Notes: generated by a model not told the origin, from the letters alone. A DNA stretch of 64,000 bases from Diaminobutyricibacter sp049994905 (GCF_049994905.1 NZ_CP188258.1:3038001-3102000); one strand, 5' to 3'; shown: positions 16,292 to 26,195, numbered from the stretch's first letter. Numbers and translations are program-made.

Positions 16292-17635
16292 TCAGGCCGC
16301 CATCCTCTTCGCCAGGCTCTTCTGGAGGTCTTCGAGGAACCCGATCGTGAGCACGCTCAGTTCGGCCACCCGGCGCAGTCGCGGTGTGGCACCGATGTCG
16401 CAGACCACGGCCACGACATCGACCCCCGCCGGGAAGTGGGCAGAGGCCGAGCGCAGTTGCGCGGGGGTCACAGCGGAGCCGCAGACCAGGAAGGCGATCG
16501 AGGTGCCGGCGGCCCCTTCTGCCGCGATGCGCGCGAGCTCGGTCACCCGCAACGCCGAATTCGCGGTCTCGACGGCGGAGAGGTCGTCGAGGAGCCTGCC
16601 TCGGTTGATGGTGCTGATGCGGCGCACCGCGTGCACCGTGCGTTTCGCGAACTCCGGCGTCTCCTCGCTCGCCACCACCGAGAGCGTGCGCGAATCGTGG
16701 ATTGCGCGCACGCCGAGGGAAGCGGTCGCGCTGACGGCGAGCTCGAATTCCTCCGCGGTGGCGTAGTCGAAATTCGAGAGGCTGAGCGCGACCAGCAGGT
16801 GGCTGCGCCGCGTCTCCTCGTACTGCCGCACCATGTAGCTGCCGGTCTTCGCCGTGCTCTTCCAGTGGATGTTGCGCCGCTCATCCCCGGGCACGTATTC
16901 GCGAAGCGCGTGGAAGGCGACGTCGCTCGCGGTGAGGTCACGGGTCGGCGCGCCCTCGAGGTCGCGCACGAACCCGGTGCTCATGCTCGGGATGGCGATC
17001 GTGCGCGGATGCACGAAGAGGTCGAGCGATTCCGCCCAGACGACTTCACGCCGCAACAGGCCGACCGGGTCGGCGCGCACCGTACGTACCGGACCGATCG
17101 GGATGATCCCGCGGCGCGAGGTCGGCACGAGGAAGACATCGCTGTGGCTGTCACCGCGGGGCAGGGAGGGGGCTGCGAACTCGGCCAGGCCGCTGCCGAC
17201 GGGCACCTCGACGCGCACGCCCGGAAGCCGCCTGCGGGTGGGGTTGGCGACGATCACTTCGCCCGGCGCCTTGTCGCCGACCACGACCCGGTTGCCGGGG
17301 AGACCGAGCCTGACGTCGTACGCGTTGCGGCCGGCGAGGTACAGCGTCGCGATGGCGATCATCACAAGGGCGGTCCAGCCGACGACCACCGCCTCGACCC
17401 AGCCGAGCCCGTACCCGGCTGCAAGCGAGACGACGCCGACGACGATGATCGACCAGCCGAGCGCGGTGATGACGCCGGTCAGCCACGCCCAGACGCGCGC
17501 GATCGCCGCACCCGTCGCGCGGGTGAACCGCACGAGGGAGACGATGGCGTCGGCGAGCACACCGTCACGCGTCCCGACGATCCGGGCGCGGGCGTTGGTG
17601 AGCTCCGTCTGGGGCAGTTTCGCGGTGTTCGTCAC
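16292..17635 (-). CDS. DUF58 membrane protein (MoxR partner)
   Basis: A 447-residue protein with two adjacent membrane helices (about residues 57-105) and a beta-rich extracytoplasmic-like stretch. The DUF58 core then carries the signature LREYVPGDERRNIHWKSTAKTG near residue 255, and a vWA-like C-terminal region follows. DUF58 proteins regularly pair with MoxR AAA ATPases, as here, and are thought to form chaperone or assembly complexes with them. The GTG start overlaps the MoxR stop by four bases and the transglutaminase-like gene begins one base past its own stop. It is equivalent in position to duf58 of the bifidobacterial PFNA cluster. Confidence 0.88.
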   Translation of the reverse strand: MTNTAKLPQTELTNARARIVGTRDGVLADAIVSLVRFTRATGAAIARVWAWLTGVITALGWSIIVVGVVSLAAGYGLGWVEAVVVGWTALVMIAIATLYLAGRNAYDVRLGLPGNRVVVGDKAPGEVIVANPTRRRLPGVRVEVPVGSGLAEFAAPSLPRGDSHSDVFLVPTSRRGIIPIGPVRTVRADPVGLLRREVVWAESLDLFVHPRTIAIPSMSTGFVRDLEGAPTRDLTASDVAFHALREYVPGDERRNIHWKSTAKTGSYMVRQYEETRRSHLLVALSLSNFDYATAEEFELAVSATASLGVRAIHDSRTLSVVASEETPEFAKRTVHAVRRISTINRGRLLDDLSAVETANSALRVTELARIAAEGAAGTSIAFLVCGSAVTPAQLRSASAHFPAGVDVVAVVCDIGATPRLRRVAELSVLTIGFLEDLQKSLAKRMAA

Positions 17636-18603
17636 ACGGCGGGCCGATCGATCGGTGGTGCCGTCTCGATGAGGATCTGTGCGACGACGCTCGAGGAGGT
17701 CACACCTTCGAACTCCGCCTCGGGGTCGAGCACGAGGCGGTGAGCGAGCACGGGTTCGGCAAGGGCTTTCACGTCGTCGGGGGTCACGTAGTACCGGCCG
17801 CTCGCTGCGGCGAGGGTCTTGGACGCCCGCACGAGGGCCAGCGCGCCGCGCACGCTGACGCCGAGGCGCACCTCTGTCGCCGTCCTGGTCGAATCCACCA
17901 GGCGCGAGACATAGTCGTTGATTGAGGCGTCGACGTGCACCGCACGCGCGAGCGCCGCCATCTCGACGACCGTCGCCGCCGGCACGACCTCAGGAACGAT
18001 GATGTCGTGCGCCTTGCGCTCCGACCCCTCGAGGATGCGGATCGTCGCCTCGTGGTCCGGGTAGCCGATCGACGCCTTCATGATGAACCGGTCGAGCTGC
18101 GCCTCGGGCAGCCGGTAGGTGCCCGCCTGCTCGATCGGGTTCTGCGTGGCGATGACCATGAACGGGCCGGCGACGGGGTGCGTCACGCCGTCGACGGTCA
18201 CCTGGCCTTCCTCCATGACCTCCAGGAGTGCCGACTGGGTCTTCGGGCTCGCCCGGTTGATCTCGTCGGCGAGAACGATGTTCGCGAACACCGGGCCGCG
18301 GTGGAACTCGAAGTTGCCGGTGCGCTGGTCGTAGATGTTGACGCCGGTGATGTCGCCAGGCAGCAGGTCCGGTGTGAACTGCACGCGGTTGCTCGTTCCG
18401 CGCACACTCTGGGCGATGGCCCGCGCGAGGGAGGTCTTGCCCGTGCCGGGGTAGTCCTCGAGCAGCAGGTGCCCCTCGCTGAAGAGAGCTGTGAGCGCGA
18501 GCCGGATGATGTGGGCCTTGCCGAGCAGCACCTGGTCGACATTCGACACGATGCGCTCGAACACGCCGGAGAACCAGGTGGCCTGTTCCGGCGTCATCGT
18601 CAT
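17632..18603 (-). CDS. MoxR-family AAA ATPase
   Basis: A 323-residue AAA+ ATPase of the MoxR/APE group, predicted to assemble or activate partner proteins. Walker A is EDYPGTGKTSLARA near residue 48, Walker B VLADEINRASPKTQSALLE near 110, sensor 1 MVIATQNPIEQAGTY, and the C-terminal lid contains RLGVSVRGALALVRASK. I chose the ATG at 18603, giving the usual MTPEQ-type MoxR start after AAAGAG. In-frame ATGs at 18648 and 18666 are possible and would add a short Ser/Thr-rich leader after the upstream gene. It overlaps the DUF58 gene, its expected partner. Confidence 0.88.
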   Translation of the reverse strand: MTMTPEQATWFSGVFERIVSNVDQVLLGKAHIIRLALTALFSEGHLLLEDYPGTGKTSLARAIAQSVRGTSNRVQFTPDLLPGDITGVNIYDQRTGNFEFHRGPVFANIVLADEINRASPKTQSALLEVMEEGQVTVDGVTHPVAGPFMVIATQNPIEQAGTYRLPEAQLDRFIMKASIGYPDHEATIRILEGSERKAHDIIVPEVVPAATVVEMAALARAVHVDASINDYVSRLVDSTRTATEVRLGVSVRGALALVRASKTLAAASGRYYVTPDDVKALAEPVLAHRLVLDPEAEFEGVTSSSVVAQILIETAPPIDRPAV

Positions 18604-18685
18604 GGTCTGGTCTCTTTCGATCGTGCTCGTCTGCGGGGCACTGCTCATCGGCGGCGTTCCATTCATCAGTATGGCGGTCGAGGGA

Positions 18686-21600
18686 CTATCCAAGGTCGGC
18701 ACTCCTCCAGCTGTGTTCGTAGGCGAAGCCGTCGGCCCCGACGTACACCGTGATCGTCGGGTTGGTCTCGGTCGGCGTGACCGTGCACGTCGGCGTCTGG
18801 CCGACGGCGGGCATGTCGGTGCGGGTGACGCCCCCATCGCAGCTGAACCGCACGTACTCATAGGCGCCGGTCGGCCATCCGGTCCAGCTGAAGGTGCGGC
18901 TGGTCGGGTCGTAGCGGGCGCCTGTGAGCTGCGTGCTCACGGGCGTGCCAAGCGCCTTCTGGAAGGTGCCGCTGCAGATCGGGTTCGAACCGGGGTAGAG
19001 GTCACAGACCGTCACCTGCAGCGTCAGCGCGACCCCGTAGTGGCGCGTTCCCGCCGGTGCGAGCACGCCCCCGCCGAGGCCGAGCTCCCCGGATTCGGAG
19101 ACGCCTGTGCCAGTGAGCCTGTAGTCCACGACGGTGCCGTTCGTGCCGCCGCCCTGGCGGTACGTGACACCCGTCATCGAGAAGTCGAACAGGCCGGTGC
19201 CGTCGTCAGACGGCGGTGCCGTGGTCTGCACGTCGGTGGGAGTGCCGGGTGCGAGCCTCGGGACGGCCTGGACCACCGGCCCGGCCGTACAGCCCTGGCC
19301 GTTGTATGCGTACACGATGAACGAGTAGACGTGGTTCGGCGAGAGTCCACGGAAGGTCGTAGAGGTCGAGCCGTCCGTGATCGGCTGGAATTGTGGCCCG
19401 GTGGGATCGTGGCTCAGCTGGGGGTTTCCGGTCTCGACACCGCTCACGGAGCACGAAGGCGCATTGTTCCCCTCGAAGACGCCCGCGAAGTAGATCGTGA
19501 TCGGACGACCGTTGTCGACGAAGCCGCCGCCCCAGGAGAGGGTCGCGGTGCGGCCGTCGGTCTGGTCCGGGGTCGCTGACGGGGCCGCACCGGTCGCGAT
19601 CGGCGCGCCGGCCGGGATGTCGCTGCCGGCCGACTGGTTCCACGTGGTGCGACCCCCATAGAAGTCGTTGCGCGACGCGACGCTGAACGGCACGCTCGCG
19701 CCGTTCGCGATCGACCCGTCGGTCAGGTTGAGGGCGTATGCCGTTCCCACCGGATCCTTGCCCGAGACGCTGAGCGACGCAGTGGTGCTACCGAGCGTCA
19801 GAAGGTACGACGTGATCGGGCTGGCGCCCGGGGCGTCGGCCGGCTTGGTCCAGGTGAAGCGCAGCCCGTGGTCGAGCGGAGCCGTCGAGACATTCGCCGG
19901 CGCCGTCGGCACGAGGTCGGACCAGACGGCATCCGTGTACGGCACCGGGTCGGAGAGCCCGAGGGCGTTGCGTGCCGCGACGGTGATGTGCACAGCGTTG
20001 TCCGGACCGTTGCCGGGGGTCGGCACCGTGCAGGTCGTGCTCACGCAGGTCGTCGTTCCGAACACCTGGCCGGTGTCGGCGCGGATGACGGTGAGGTCGT
20101 AGCCGAGTATCGGCGAGTTGTTGAACGCCCCCGGAATCCACGACAGCGTGAGTGCACGGTCGGCGAAGGTGGTCACCTGCACGTTCGAGACCGGACCCGG
20201 CCGGTCCTGCACCGAGATCGTGACCGTGCCCCAGGCGTAGCGATCCGGGTCACCCGTTGCGTCGGCCACCTCGTATTGCAGGGTCGTGTCGGCCGGCAGT
20301 GCGGTCTGGGCGACGGTCACCGTGAGGGTGCTCTTGTCCGGGCTCGGGGCGATCGAGACGCCGGCCGGGATGTTCGCGCTGCTCAGCCCGCGCACCGCGA
20401 TCACCTTGAGCGGCTTGTCCGGGAACGGGTTGGTCGCGTTGTCGTTCGCGAGCACGTCGACGGTGGTCGTCTGACCGCGCGGGGCGATCACCCTGTCGGC
20501 CGCCGGGCTGGCGAGCGGCCGGGTGGATGGCACGACGCTGAGGTCGATGCGTCCGGCCTGGCCCGCATGGATCGCATCCTTGACGCCGATGGAGATCGAG
20601 GGATGCGCTCCCTTCGGCGTATTCGAATCGACCGTGATCGTCAGCTTCTGCCCACTGAGGCTGAGGCTCACCCCGGCCGGCTTCGGATCCTGGATCGTGT
20701 AGACGAGCTCGTTCTGGTCTTTCGCATACGGGTAGCTGGTGAGCTTGGTCAGGTTGATCGTCTTGGACTGGCCGGGCTCGAAGTCGATGAGAGCGCCGGT
20801 GAAGACCGGCGGCTGGTTCTGGCGCGGCGTGACGGTGATCGGCAGAACAATCGTGGCGACGTTCGCGTTGGGGTCTGTGTCGGACGAGCCGTCGGTCACC
20901 TGGAACGAGATCGACGCCGTACCGAAGTAGCGGGGCTCGCTGGTGAACTGGAGGGTGTCGTTGCTGACCACCAGGTCGTCGCCATTCGAATGCGTCGCGC
21001 GGACCGTCGCCGCATCCGTCAGCCGTACCTTGCGGCCGCCGACGGCGACGATGTAGTCGTTCAGGTGGATCGTCAGCTGCTTCTCGCTCGGCACGCTCAG
21101 TTTCGGCGCACCGCGCTTGAGCTGCGGCAGCGCATCGTCGTAGCCGGGCACCCGCACGAAGGCATACGAGGCGATGGATTCGTCGTCGGGGTTGGCGACC
21201 TTGAACGGGATGATCTGGCTCTTGGCCGTGATGGTGATGCGGATGCGCTTGCTGCTCGTCACCACCGCGTTGTTGCCGTAGCCCGGCACGACCGAGAGTT
21301 TGAGGCTGCTCACCGGTCCGTCGGCGAAGAAGATGTTGGCGAGCACGTTCACCGACACCGTGCGCTTGCCGAGGATGTCGGAGAGTCCGAGCACAGTGTC
21401 GCTGGCGACCGGCCTGGCGAGGGGAGCGTCCTTGCTGACGGACACCTTGATGAAGTTCTCGCTCGTGCCGCCGCGCTCGTTCTGGATCGTGTAGATGAAG
21501 CTTGTGACGCCCTCGGTCTTCGGTGCCTTCACGGTCACGATGCTTCCGACGATCTTCGCGGTCGCCTTGCCGTCGAGCGACATCACCTTGGTGATCGACA

Positions 21601-24600
21601 GCGGGCTTCCGTCAGGGTCGGAGTCGTTCGCCAGGACCTGGATCGCGAGGGTCTTCCCGGGGCGAACGGTCACGTCGTCTTCGACGGCGACCGGGTTGCG
21701 CGCGCCGTCGATCCGCGGAGCGATCCCCACCCGGATGACGCCGGTCGCCCGGGCGCCCAGGGCGTCGACGACGGCATAGGTGAAGGTGTCGGTGCCCGCC
21801 GAGTACTCGCCGGCCTGGTAGTCCATCCAGTCGGTCCCCGAGGCGATGACAGCACCCTTCTGCGGGTTCGTCTCCTGTCCGATGAGCTGGACGGAGTCGC
21901 CGTCGGGGTCGATCCCGGAAAGGGGGATCACGATGCGCACCGTGTCGCCCGAAAGGACGCGTGCGGTGACGGTCTTCGGCACCGGCGGGTTGTTGGTCGC
22001 CGCGTCACGCTCCCGCACCGAGATGGTGACTTCGGCCGTCGCCCATTGCCCGTCCTCGCCGTTCACCCGGTAGACCGCGGTGAAGTTCCCGGGTTTCGAC
22101 GGCGCCAGGTAGCGCAGGACGTCGCCCGAGGCGAACAGCAGGCCGGCGCCGGCCGGCAGCGGGGAGGCGAGTGTCGGGTCGAGGGTGAGCTTGTCGCCGT
22201 CGGGCTGCACATCGTTGGCAAGCACGGGGATGTCGGCGATGTCCCCGACACGCACCGAGACGGTGTCCGGGTTCGCGATCGGCGGCTGGTGGATCGTGAG
22301 CGGCGGGAGCTGGACGACGGTCACTGTTCCCTCGGTCTCGGCGAGACCGTTGCTGATCCGGTAGTGGAAGTCGATCGGCGCGTCGAGAGGGCGGTCGAGT
22401 GTCACACGCAGGATGCGCTGCCCGAGGATCTCGACGCGCACCCCGGTGCTGATGGGCGGCGGCGTCGCAGCCGTGATCAGGAGCACCCCGCCCGACGGGT
22501 CGATGTCGGTGGCCAGCACGTCGACCGTCTGGGTCGTCTGCTCACGGATGAACGCGGTGTGCGGCACCGCGATGGGCTGCGTCCTGGCGCCCGGCGGCGC
22601 CTTGACGTCGATCCGGATCGAACCGGTGGCGGTGAGCACGCCATCCGTCACGGCGTATTCGAGGTTGTGCGTTCCGACCTGGTCGCTGGAGAACCGGAAC
22701 GTCCCGCCCTGGAAGTCGGGGGTGATCGTGGCGTCTGCTTTGGCGGGAACATTGGCAAGTCGCACCGCTCCCGTTCCTCCACGCACATGCAGGAGCGGGG
22801 AGACCGTGATCTCCTGGCCCTGGTAGGCGAGCACCGCGAACGGATCGGCGATGATCGGCACAGAGCCCGGCGGTCGCACCGTCACCGCGAGAGCCCCGGT
22901 GCCGTCCGCCCTCGAGTCGGAGACCACGAGCGCCACATCTTTGAGCGTGCCGCCCTGGCCTTTGTCGGAGTATGCGACCGAGCCCTGCGGGGTGAAGGTG
23001 ACGGAGTCGGGAGCGGGCACCGTGGCCGAGGCGAGGAAGAACGCGTCGCCGTCGGGGTCGTAGCAGTTCCCGAGCACCTGGCTGGTCACGCGGCCGCCCG
23101 ACTGCACGACCGCCTTGGCCGTGCGCGTGCACACCGGCGGCGAGTTCTCGCTGGGCAGGCGCACGATCACCGTGACCGTCGCCGACGCGCTGCCGCCGTG
23201 GCCGTCGGAGATCGAGTACTGGAACGAGACACGTCCTGATGCTGTCTCGGGGAGGGTGATCTGCAGCAGCTGGTCGCTGTTGACGAGTTGCACGATCCCC
23301 TGCTGGGGCGGGATGCCCGTGAAGGAGTCGATGACGAGCACATCGCCGTTCGGGTCGTAGTCGTTCAGCAGGACAGGAAGCGGCGTCACCCGGCCGGGAC
23401 GGGCGCCGAAGGTGTCGTTGACGGCGACCGGCGGCTGCTGGGCCTTCGCGTACTGGGGAGGGGTGTCCTGCTTGCTCTGGTCGACCTGCTCCTGGTTGTT
23501 CTTCTTCTGGACGAGCTGATCCCAGTTGTCGATGCGGGCGTTGTCTTTCTGCACCGCCCACGCGACTCCGGACTTCACGTCGTTCAGCACGACGCGCGGG
23601 CCGTTGGCCCGGAAGACGAGGGATGCGCCGGGCGGCACCTGCGCCAGCGCACGCGTCGATCCCGGCGAGCTGTCCGAGCACGAGGACCACGTCGAGCCGC
23701 CCGACCACGCGGCGTAGGTGCAGCCGCCCACCAGGATGGGCGCCGCAGGCACACCGGTACGCCCGCCGACCCGCAGCACAGGCGGCGAGCCGTCGAGCGG
23801 GACACGGATGAGACCCGTCGACGTCGCGATCGAGACGCTGTCACCGGACGTGCTCGGCGCCTGGAGCACAGGATCGGTCGACGAGCCGAGGATGCCGCCC
23901 AGGTCGACGGTGCGTCCGTGCAGGTAGAGCACGCGGCGATCCGGGTCGAGGAGCGCCCAGTGCCCGCCGACGGTCGTGATGGTGTCGTTGACGCCCTGGG
24001 CTGCCTGCGGCACTTTCTCCGTCGTGCTGACCGTCTCGCTGCCCGACGTGTCGATGCGGTGCACGACGCCCGTGTCGGGCAGGAACGCGTAGAGCACCCC
24101 GGATGCGTCCATCGTGGTCTTGGCGGCGCCGCCCAGGTCGAGGGTCGGGGCTGCACCCGAATTGAAGTTGGAGAGGTCGCCGACGGTCGTCAGCCAGATC
24201 TGGCCGGTCGCCTCCGACGCGATCGCGATGCGGTCGCCGGCCAGGTGCACCGACGGCTGCCGAGGCGGCAGTGGCATGCTCTTGCCGGTCGCGTTCGTCG
24301 CAGGGTCGACGACGGCGACGGTGTTGCTCTCGGAGTCGACGAGCAGCACGTTGGTGCCGTCCTGCACGACCTCGACCGTGCTCCCGGTAGCGGGAACGAC
24401 AGCGTTCAGGGCGTCGATCTCGGTGTTCGCACGCCCGATCGACTTCTTGAGGTCACTGGCGACCCAGACCGCGGCATCGCCGAGGTCCATGCGCTGGGCG
24501 CTGTAGCCGCTCGACACGACGGCCATCGTCGTCACCAGCGCGACGATCGCCGTACCGCTTGTCGCTGTCGCGACGAGCGATTTGTGCGCTGCGAGCCACT

Positions 24601-24610
24601 TCGCGATCAT
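18686..24610 (-). CDS. Giant surface protein: membrane anchor, propeller-like region, Ig-like array, FN3 domains
   Basis: A 1974-residue protein with an N-terminal membrane helix (about residues 14-38). Next comes a beta-propeller-like stretch (40-340; repeats such as DGTNVLLVDSESNTVAVVDP) and a charged linker (350-385). About ten tandem Ig/cadherin-like modules occupy residues 390-1470, then FN3 domains fill about 1475-1970. The modules recur every 90-110 residues and carry calcium-site-like loops: LLNDYDPNGDV, NCYDPDGDAF, LANDVQPDGDK, GIDPDGDSV, LANDSDPDGSP, LANDNATN. No sortase motif or second membrane anchor is seen. The ATG at 24610 overlaps the kinase stop (ATGA). It corresponds to fn3 of the bifidobacterial PFNA cluster but is built mostly of Ig-like modules. 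Adhesion or cell-wall sensing is inferred. Confidence 0.85.
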   Translation of the reverse strand: MIAKWLAAHKSLVATATSGTAIVALVTTMAVVSSGYSAQRMDLGDAAVWVASDLKKSIGRANTEIDALNAVVPATGSTVEVVQDGTNVLLVDSESNTVAVVDPATNATGKSMPLPPRQPSVHLAGDRIAIASEATGQIWLTTVGDLSNFNSGAAPTLDLGGAAKTTMDASGVLYAFLPDTGVVHRIDTSGSETVSTTEKVPQAAQGVNDTITTVGGHWALLDPDRRVLYLHGRTVDLGGILGSSTDPVLQAPSTSGDSVSIATSTGLIRVPLDGSPPVLRVGGRTGVPAAPILVGGCTYAAWSGGSTWSSCSDSSPGSTRALAQVPPGASLVFRANGPRVVLNDVKSGVAWAVQKDNARIDNWDQLVQKKNNQEQVDQSKQDTPPQYAKAQQPPVAVNDTFGARPGRVTPLPVLLNDYDPNGDVLVIDSFTGIPPQQGIVQLVNSDQLLQITLPETASGRVSFQYSISDGHGGSASATVTVIVRLPSENSPPVCTRTAKAVVQSGGRVTSQVLGNCYDPDGDAFFLASATVPAPDSVTFTPQGSVAYSDKGQGGTLKDVALVVSDSRADGTGALAVTVRPPGSVPIIADPFAVLAYQGQEITVSPLLHVRGGTGAVRLANVPAKADATITPDFQGGTFRFSSDQVGTHNLEYAVTDGVLTATGSIRIDVKAPPGARTQPIAVPHTAFIREQTTQTVDVLATDIDPSGGVLLITAATPPPISTGVRVEILGQRILRVTLDRPLDAPIDFHYRISNGLAETEGTVTVVQLPPLTIHQPPIANPDTVSVRVGDIADIPVLANDVQPDGDKLTLDPTLASPLPAGAGLLFASGDVLRYLAPSKPGNFTAVYRVNGEDGQWATAEVTISVRERDAATNNPPVPKTVTARVLSGDTVRIVIPLSGIDPDGDSVQLIGQETNPQKGAVIASGTDWMDYQAGEYSAGTDTFTYAVVDALGARATGVIRVGIAPRIDGARNPVAVEDDVTVRPGKTLAIQVLANDSDPDGSPLSITKVMSLDGKATAKIVGSIVTVKAPKTEGVTSFIYTIQNERGGTSENFIKVSVSKDAPLARPVASDTVLGLSDILGKRTVSVNVLANIFFADGPVSSLKLSVVPGYGNNAVVTSSKRIRITITAKSQIIPFKVANPDDESIASYAFVRVPGYDDALPQLKRGAPKLSVPSEKQLTIHLNDYIVAVGGRKVRLTDAATVRATHSNGDDLVVSNDTLQFTSEPRYFGTASISFQVTDGSSDTDPNANVATIVLPITVTPRQNQPPVFTGALIDFEPGQSKTINLTKLTSYPYAKDQNELVYTIQDPKPAGVSLSLSGQKLTITVDSNTPKGAHPSISIGVKDAIHAGQAGRIDLSVVPSTRPLASPAADRVIAPRGQTTTVDVLANDNATNPFPDKPLKVIAVRGLSSANIPAGVSIAPSPDKSTLTVTVAQTALPADTTLQYEVADATGDPDRYAWGTVTISVQDRPGPVSNVQVTTFADRALTLSWIPGAFNNSPILGYDLTVIRADTGQVFGTTTCVSTTCTVPTPGNGPDNAVHITVAARNALGLSDPVPYTDAVWSDLVPTAPANVSTAPLDHGLRFTWTKPADAPGASPITSYLLTLGSTTASLSVSGKDPVGTAYALNLTDGSIANGASVPFSVASRNDFYGGRTTWNQSAGSDIPAGAPIATGAAPSATPDQTDGRTATLSWGGGFVDNGRPITIYFAGVFEGNNAPSCSVSGVETGNPQLSHDPTGPQFQPITDGSTSTTFRGLSPNHVYSFIVYAYNGQGCTAGPVVQAVPRLAPGTPTDVQTTAPPSDDGTGLFDFSMTGVTYRQGGGTNGTVVDYRLTGTGVSESGELGLGGGVLAPAGTRHYGVALTLQVTVCDLYPGSNPICSGTFQKALGTPVSTQLTGARYDPTSRTFSWTGWPTGAYEYVRFSCDGGVTRTDMPAVGQTPTCTVTPTETNPTITVYVGADGFAYEHSWRSADLG

Positions 24611-26037
24611 GAGCCGGCGGACCGTTCGACGCATTTCTGCGCGCTGGGCTGGCCGGTGCGTCCGTCCCGGTTGACGGTGACCGTCACGCACACGCGGTCG
24701 CCGGGTTTGGCATCCACCCGGAACTCCGTGCCGCGCTGGATGCTGGGCGGAGAGTCCCCGACCGCGACCTGGTACGCATCGTCCGGCTGGAGGCCGGGAT
24801 CGCTCCAGGTGAAGACGACCGTTCCCTGCGTGAGCTGGCCGGAGAGGTCTCTCACGGTGGGGATGTCAGTACTCGCGCCGCCGACACGGACGAGCACGAG
24901 CGTGGCGGTCACCGCGAGGGCGACGACCAGCACGGCGCAGGCAGCGATCGACAGTACGAGCGCGCGCGACCAGCGGGTCTGGGGAGCAGCCTGCGCGGCA
25001 TCGGTGCTTCCGAGACTTTCGCGCACGATGGTGCTCGTCGGCGTGCGCGACGTCGACGCTCCCCCGCCCGACCGCCGTCGCCGCCCGCCGGCCGCCGGGT
25101 CGACCGTCACGACACCTTTGATGCGCGTGCGGTCTTCGGGGTCTGCTGCCGTGGCGAGCGCCCAGTCGTCCATCGCGACTTCGATCGGCGTCTGGGCGAG
25201 GCCCAGTTCTGTCTCGACCGCCTGCAGCTCCCGGATCAGTTCGAGAACCGAGTGCTGCCGCGAGTTCGGCTTCTTGGACATCGCGCGCTCGAGCACGGAG
25301 ACGAGCCGGGGCGGAACGTCGGCCCGGTCGATCGGCTGGGGGCGACCCCGGGTGATGCGCGAGATCAGCTCGGCCGAGGTGTTCTCTTTGCCCGGCACTT
25401 CGAAGGGCGAACGACCCGCGAGCAGCGAGTAGATCGTCGCCCCGAGCGCCCAGACCTCGCTGGCGATCGTGCCCGAGGTCTCGTCGAGCAGCACCTCGGG
25501 CGCCGACCACGGGATGGAGAGTCCGATCGCCTCGGTGATGTCGGCCTCGCCGAGGGTGGCGGCGATGCCGAAGTCGCTGAGCACCGGATGCCCGTAGACG
25601 GTGGTCAGGATGTTCGACGGCTTGATGTCGCGGTGCAGCACGCCCGCCCGGTGGGCTGTCTCGACGGCGCTGGCGATGCGGATGCCGATGCTGAGCACCG
25701 TGGGAACCGGGAGCGGCTCGGTGCGGTAGCGCTGGCCGATCGCCGCCGAGCACAGTTCCATCACCAGGTAGGGCCGGCCGTCGGCGGAGACACTCGCCTG
25801 GTAGACGGTGAGGATCGACGGATGCGTGCTCAGCTGGGCCATCAGGTTCGCCTCGGCCTGGAACATCTGCCGCACCTGGCTGGTCACGACTTCGGCGAGC
25901 ATGACTTTGACGGCGACCTGCCGGCGCGGAAGGTTCTGCTCATAGAGGAAGACGTCGGCGAACCCGCCAGAGCCGAGGACGCGGACATACGAGAACCCGG
26001 GAAGGTTCGGTGGCTGGGACGGCAGACGCCTGGCCAT
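24607..26037 (-). CDS. Membrane Ser/Thr protein kinase with FN3-like ectodomain
   Basis: A 476-residue Hanks-type kinase. The catalytic domain (residues 10-275) is intact: GSGGFADVFLYE loop, VAVKVML lysine, LHRDIKPSNIL near residue 134, SDFGIAATL, and PWSAPEV. A low-complexity Arg/Ser/Thr-rich juxtamembrane region follows, then one membrane helix (about 357-382). The ectodomain of about 90 residues (VVFTWSDPG, YQVAVGD, VCVTVTVN) resembles a single FN3 fold. There are no PASTA repeats, so it is not PknB. ATG follows GGGAGG at five bases, and its stop overlaps the giant surface-protein gene. It corresponds to pkb2 of the PFNA cluster. Likely it senses or reports on the surface protein and signals to the two FHA proteins. 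Confidence 0.9.
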   Translation of the reverse strand: MARRLPSQPPNLPGFSYVRVLGSGGFADVFLYEQNLPRRQVAVKVMLAEVVTSQVRQMFQAEANLMAQLSTHPSILTVYQASVSADGRPYLVMELCSAAIGQRYRTEPLPVPTVLSIGIRIASAVETAHRAGVLHRDIKPSNILTTVYGHPVLSDFGIAATLGEADITEAIGLSIPWSAPEVLLDETSGTIASEVWALGATIYSLLAGRSPFEVPGKENTSAELISRITRGRPQPIDRADVPPRLVSVLERAMSKKPNSRQHSVLELIRELQAVETELGLAQTPIEVAMDDWALATAADPEDRTRIKGVVTVDPAAGGRRRRSGGGASTSRTPTSTIVRESLGSTDAAQAAPQTRWSRALVLSIAACAVLVVALAVTATLVLVRVGGASTDIPTVRDLSGQLTQGTVVFTWSDPGLQPDDAYQVAVGDSPPSIQRGTEFRVDAKPGDRVCVTVTVNRDGRTGQPSAQKCVERSAGS

Positions 26038-26135
26038 TTCGCCTCCCGTATGAGCTCGTGCACTCCGGTACGTCGTGCTGCCTGTGTCGGTCTCGTCAAC
26101 GTCGCCGGCACGGGTTGAACGGCAAACGTTTCCCT

Positions 26136-26141
26136 ATTCTA
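26136..26141 (-). promoter_or_regulatory. Candidate -10 element before the kinase gene
   Basis: The minus strand reads TAGAAT here, about 100 bases before the kinase ATG, in a 197-bp spacer that is the only large gap in the cluster. No good -35 was found at 17 bp. It suggests that the kinase-to-FHA part can be transcribed separately from the upstream FHA and phosphatase genes. Confidence 0.4.
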
Positions 26142-26195
26142 GGCAGGCGAAGGTAACGGTCCGTGTCGCGTTTCCTCGTTGGGGACAACTTAAAC

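Noticed and set aside
19868..23239. A 1123-codon open frame on the plus strand opposite the giant surface-protein gene
   Set aside because: It is very rich in Arg, Asp, His and Gly with no domain pattern. High-GC codon bias on the real minus-strand gene creates such long antisense frames.
23288..25432. A 714-codon plus-strand frame spanning the surface-protein/kinase junction
   Set aside because: Low-complexity Arg/Ala/Asp composition, crosses two well-supported genes on the other strand and has no start context.
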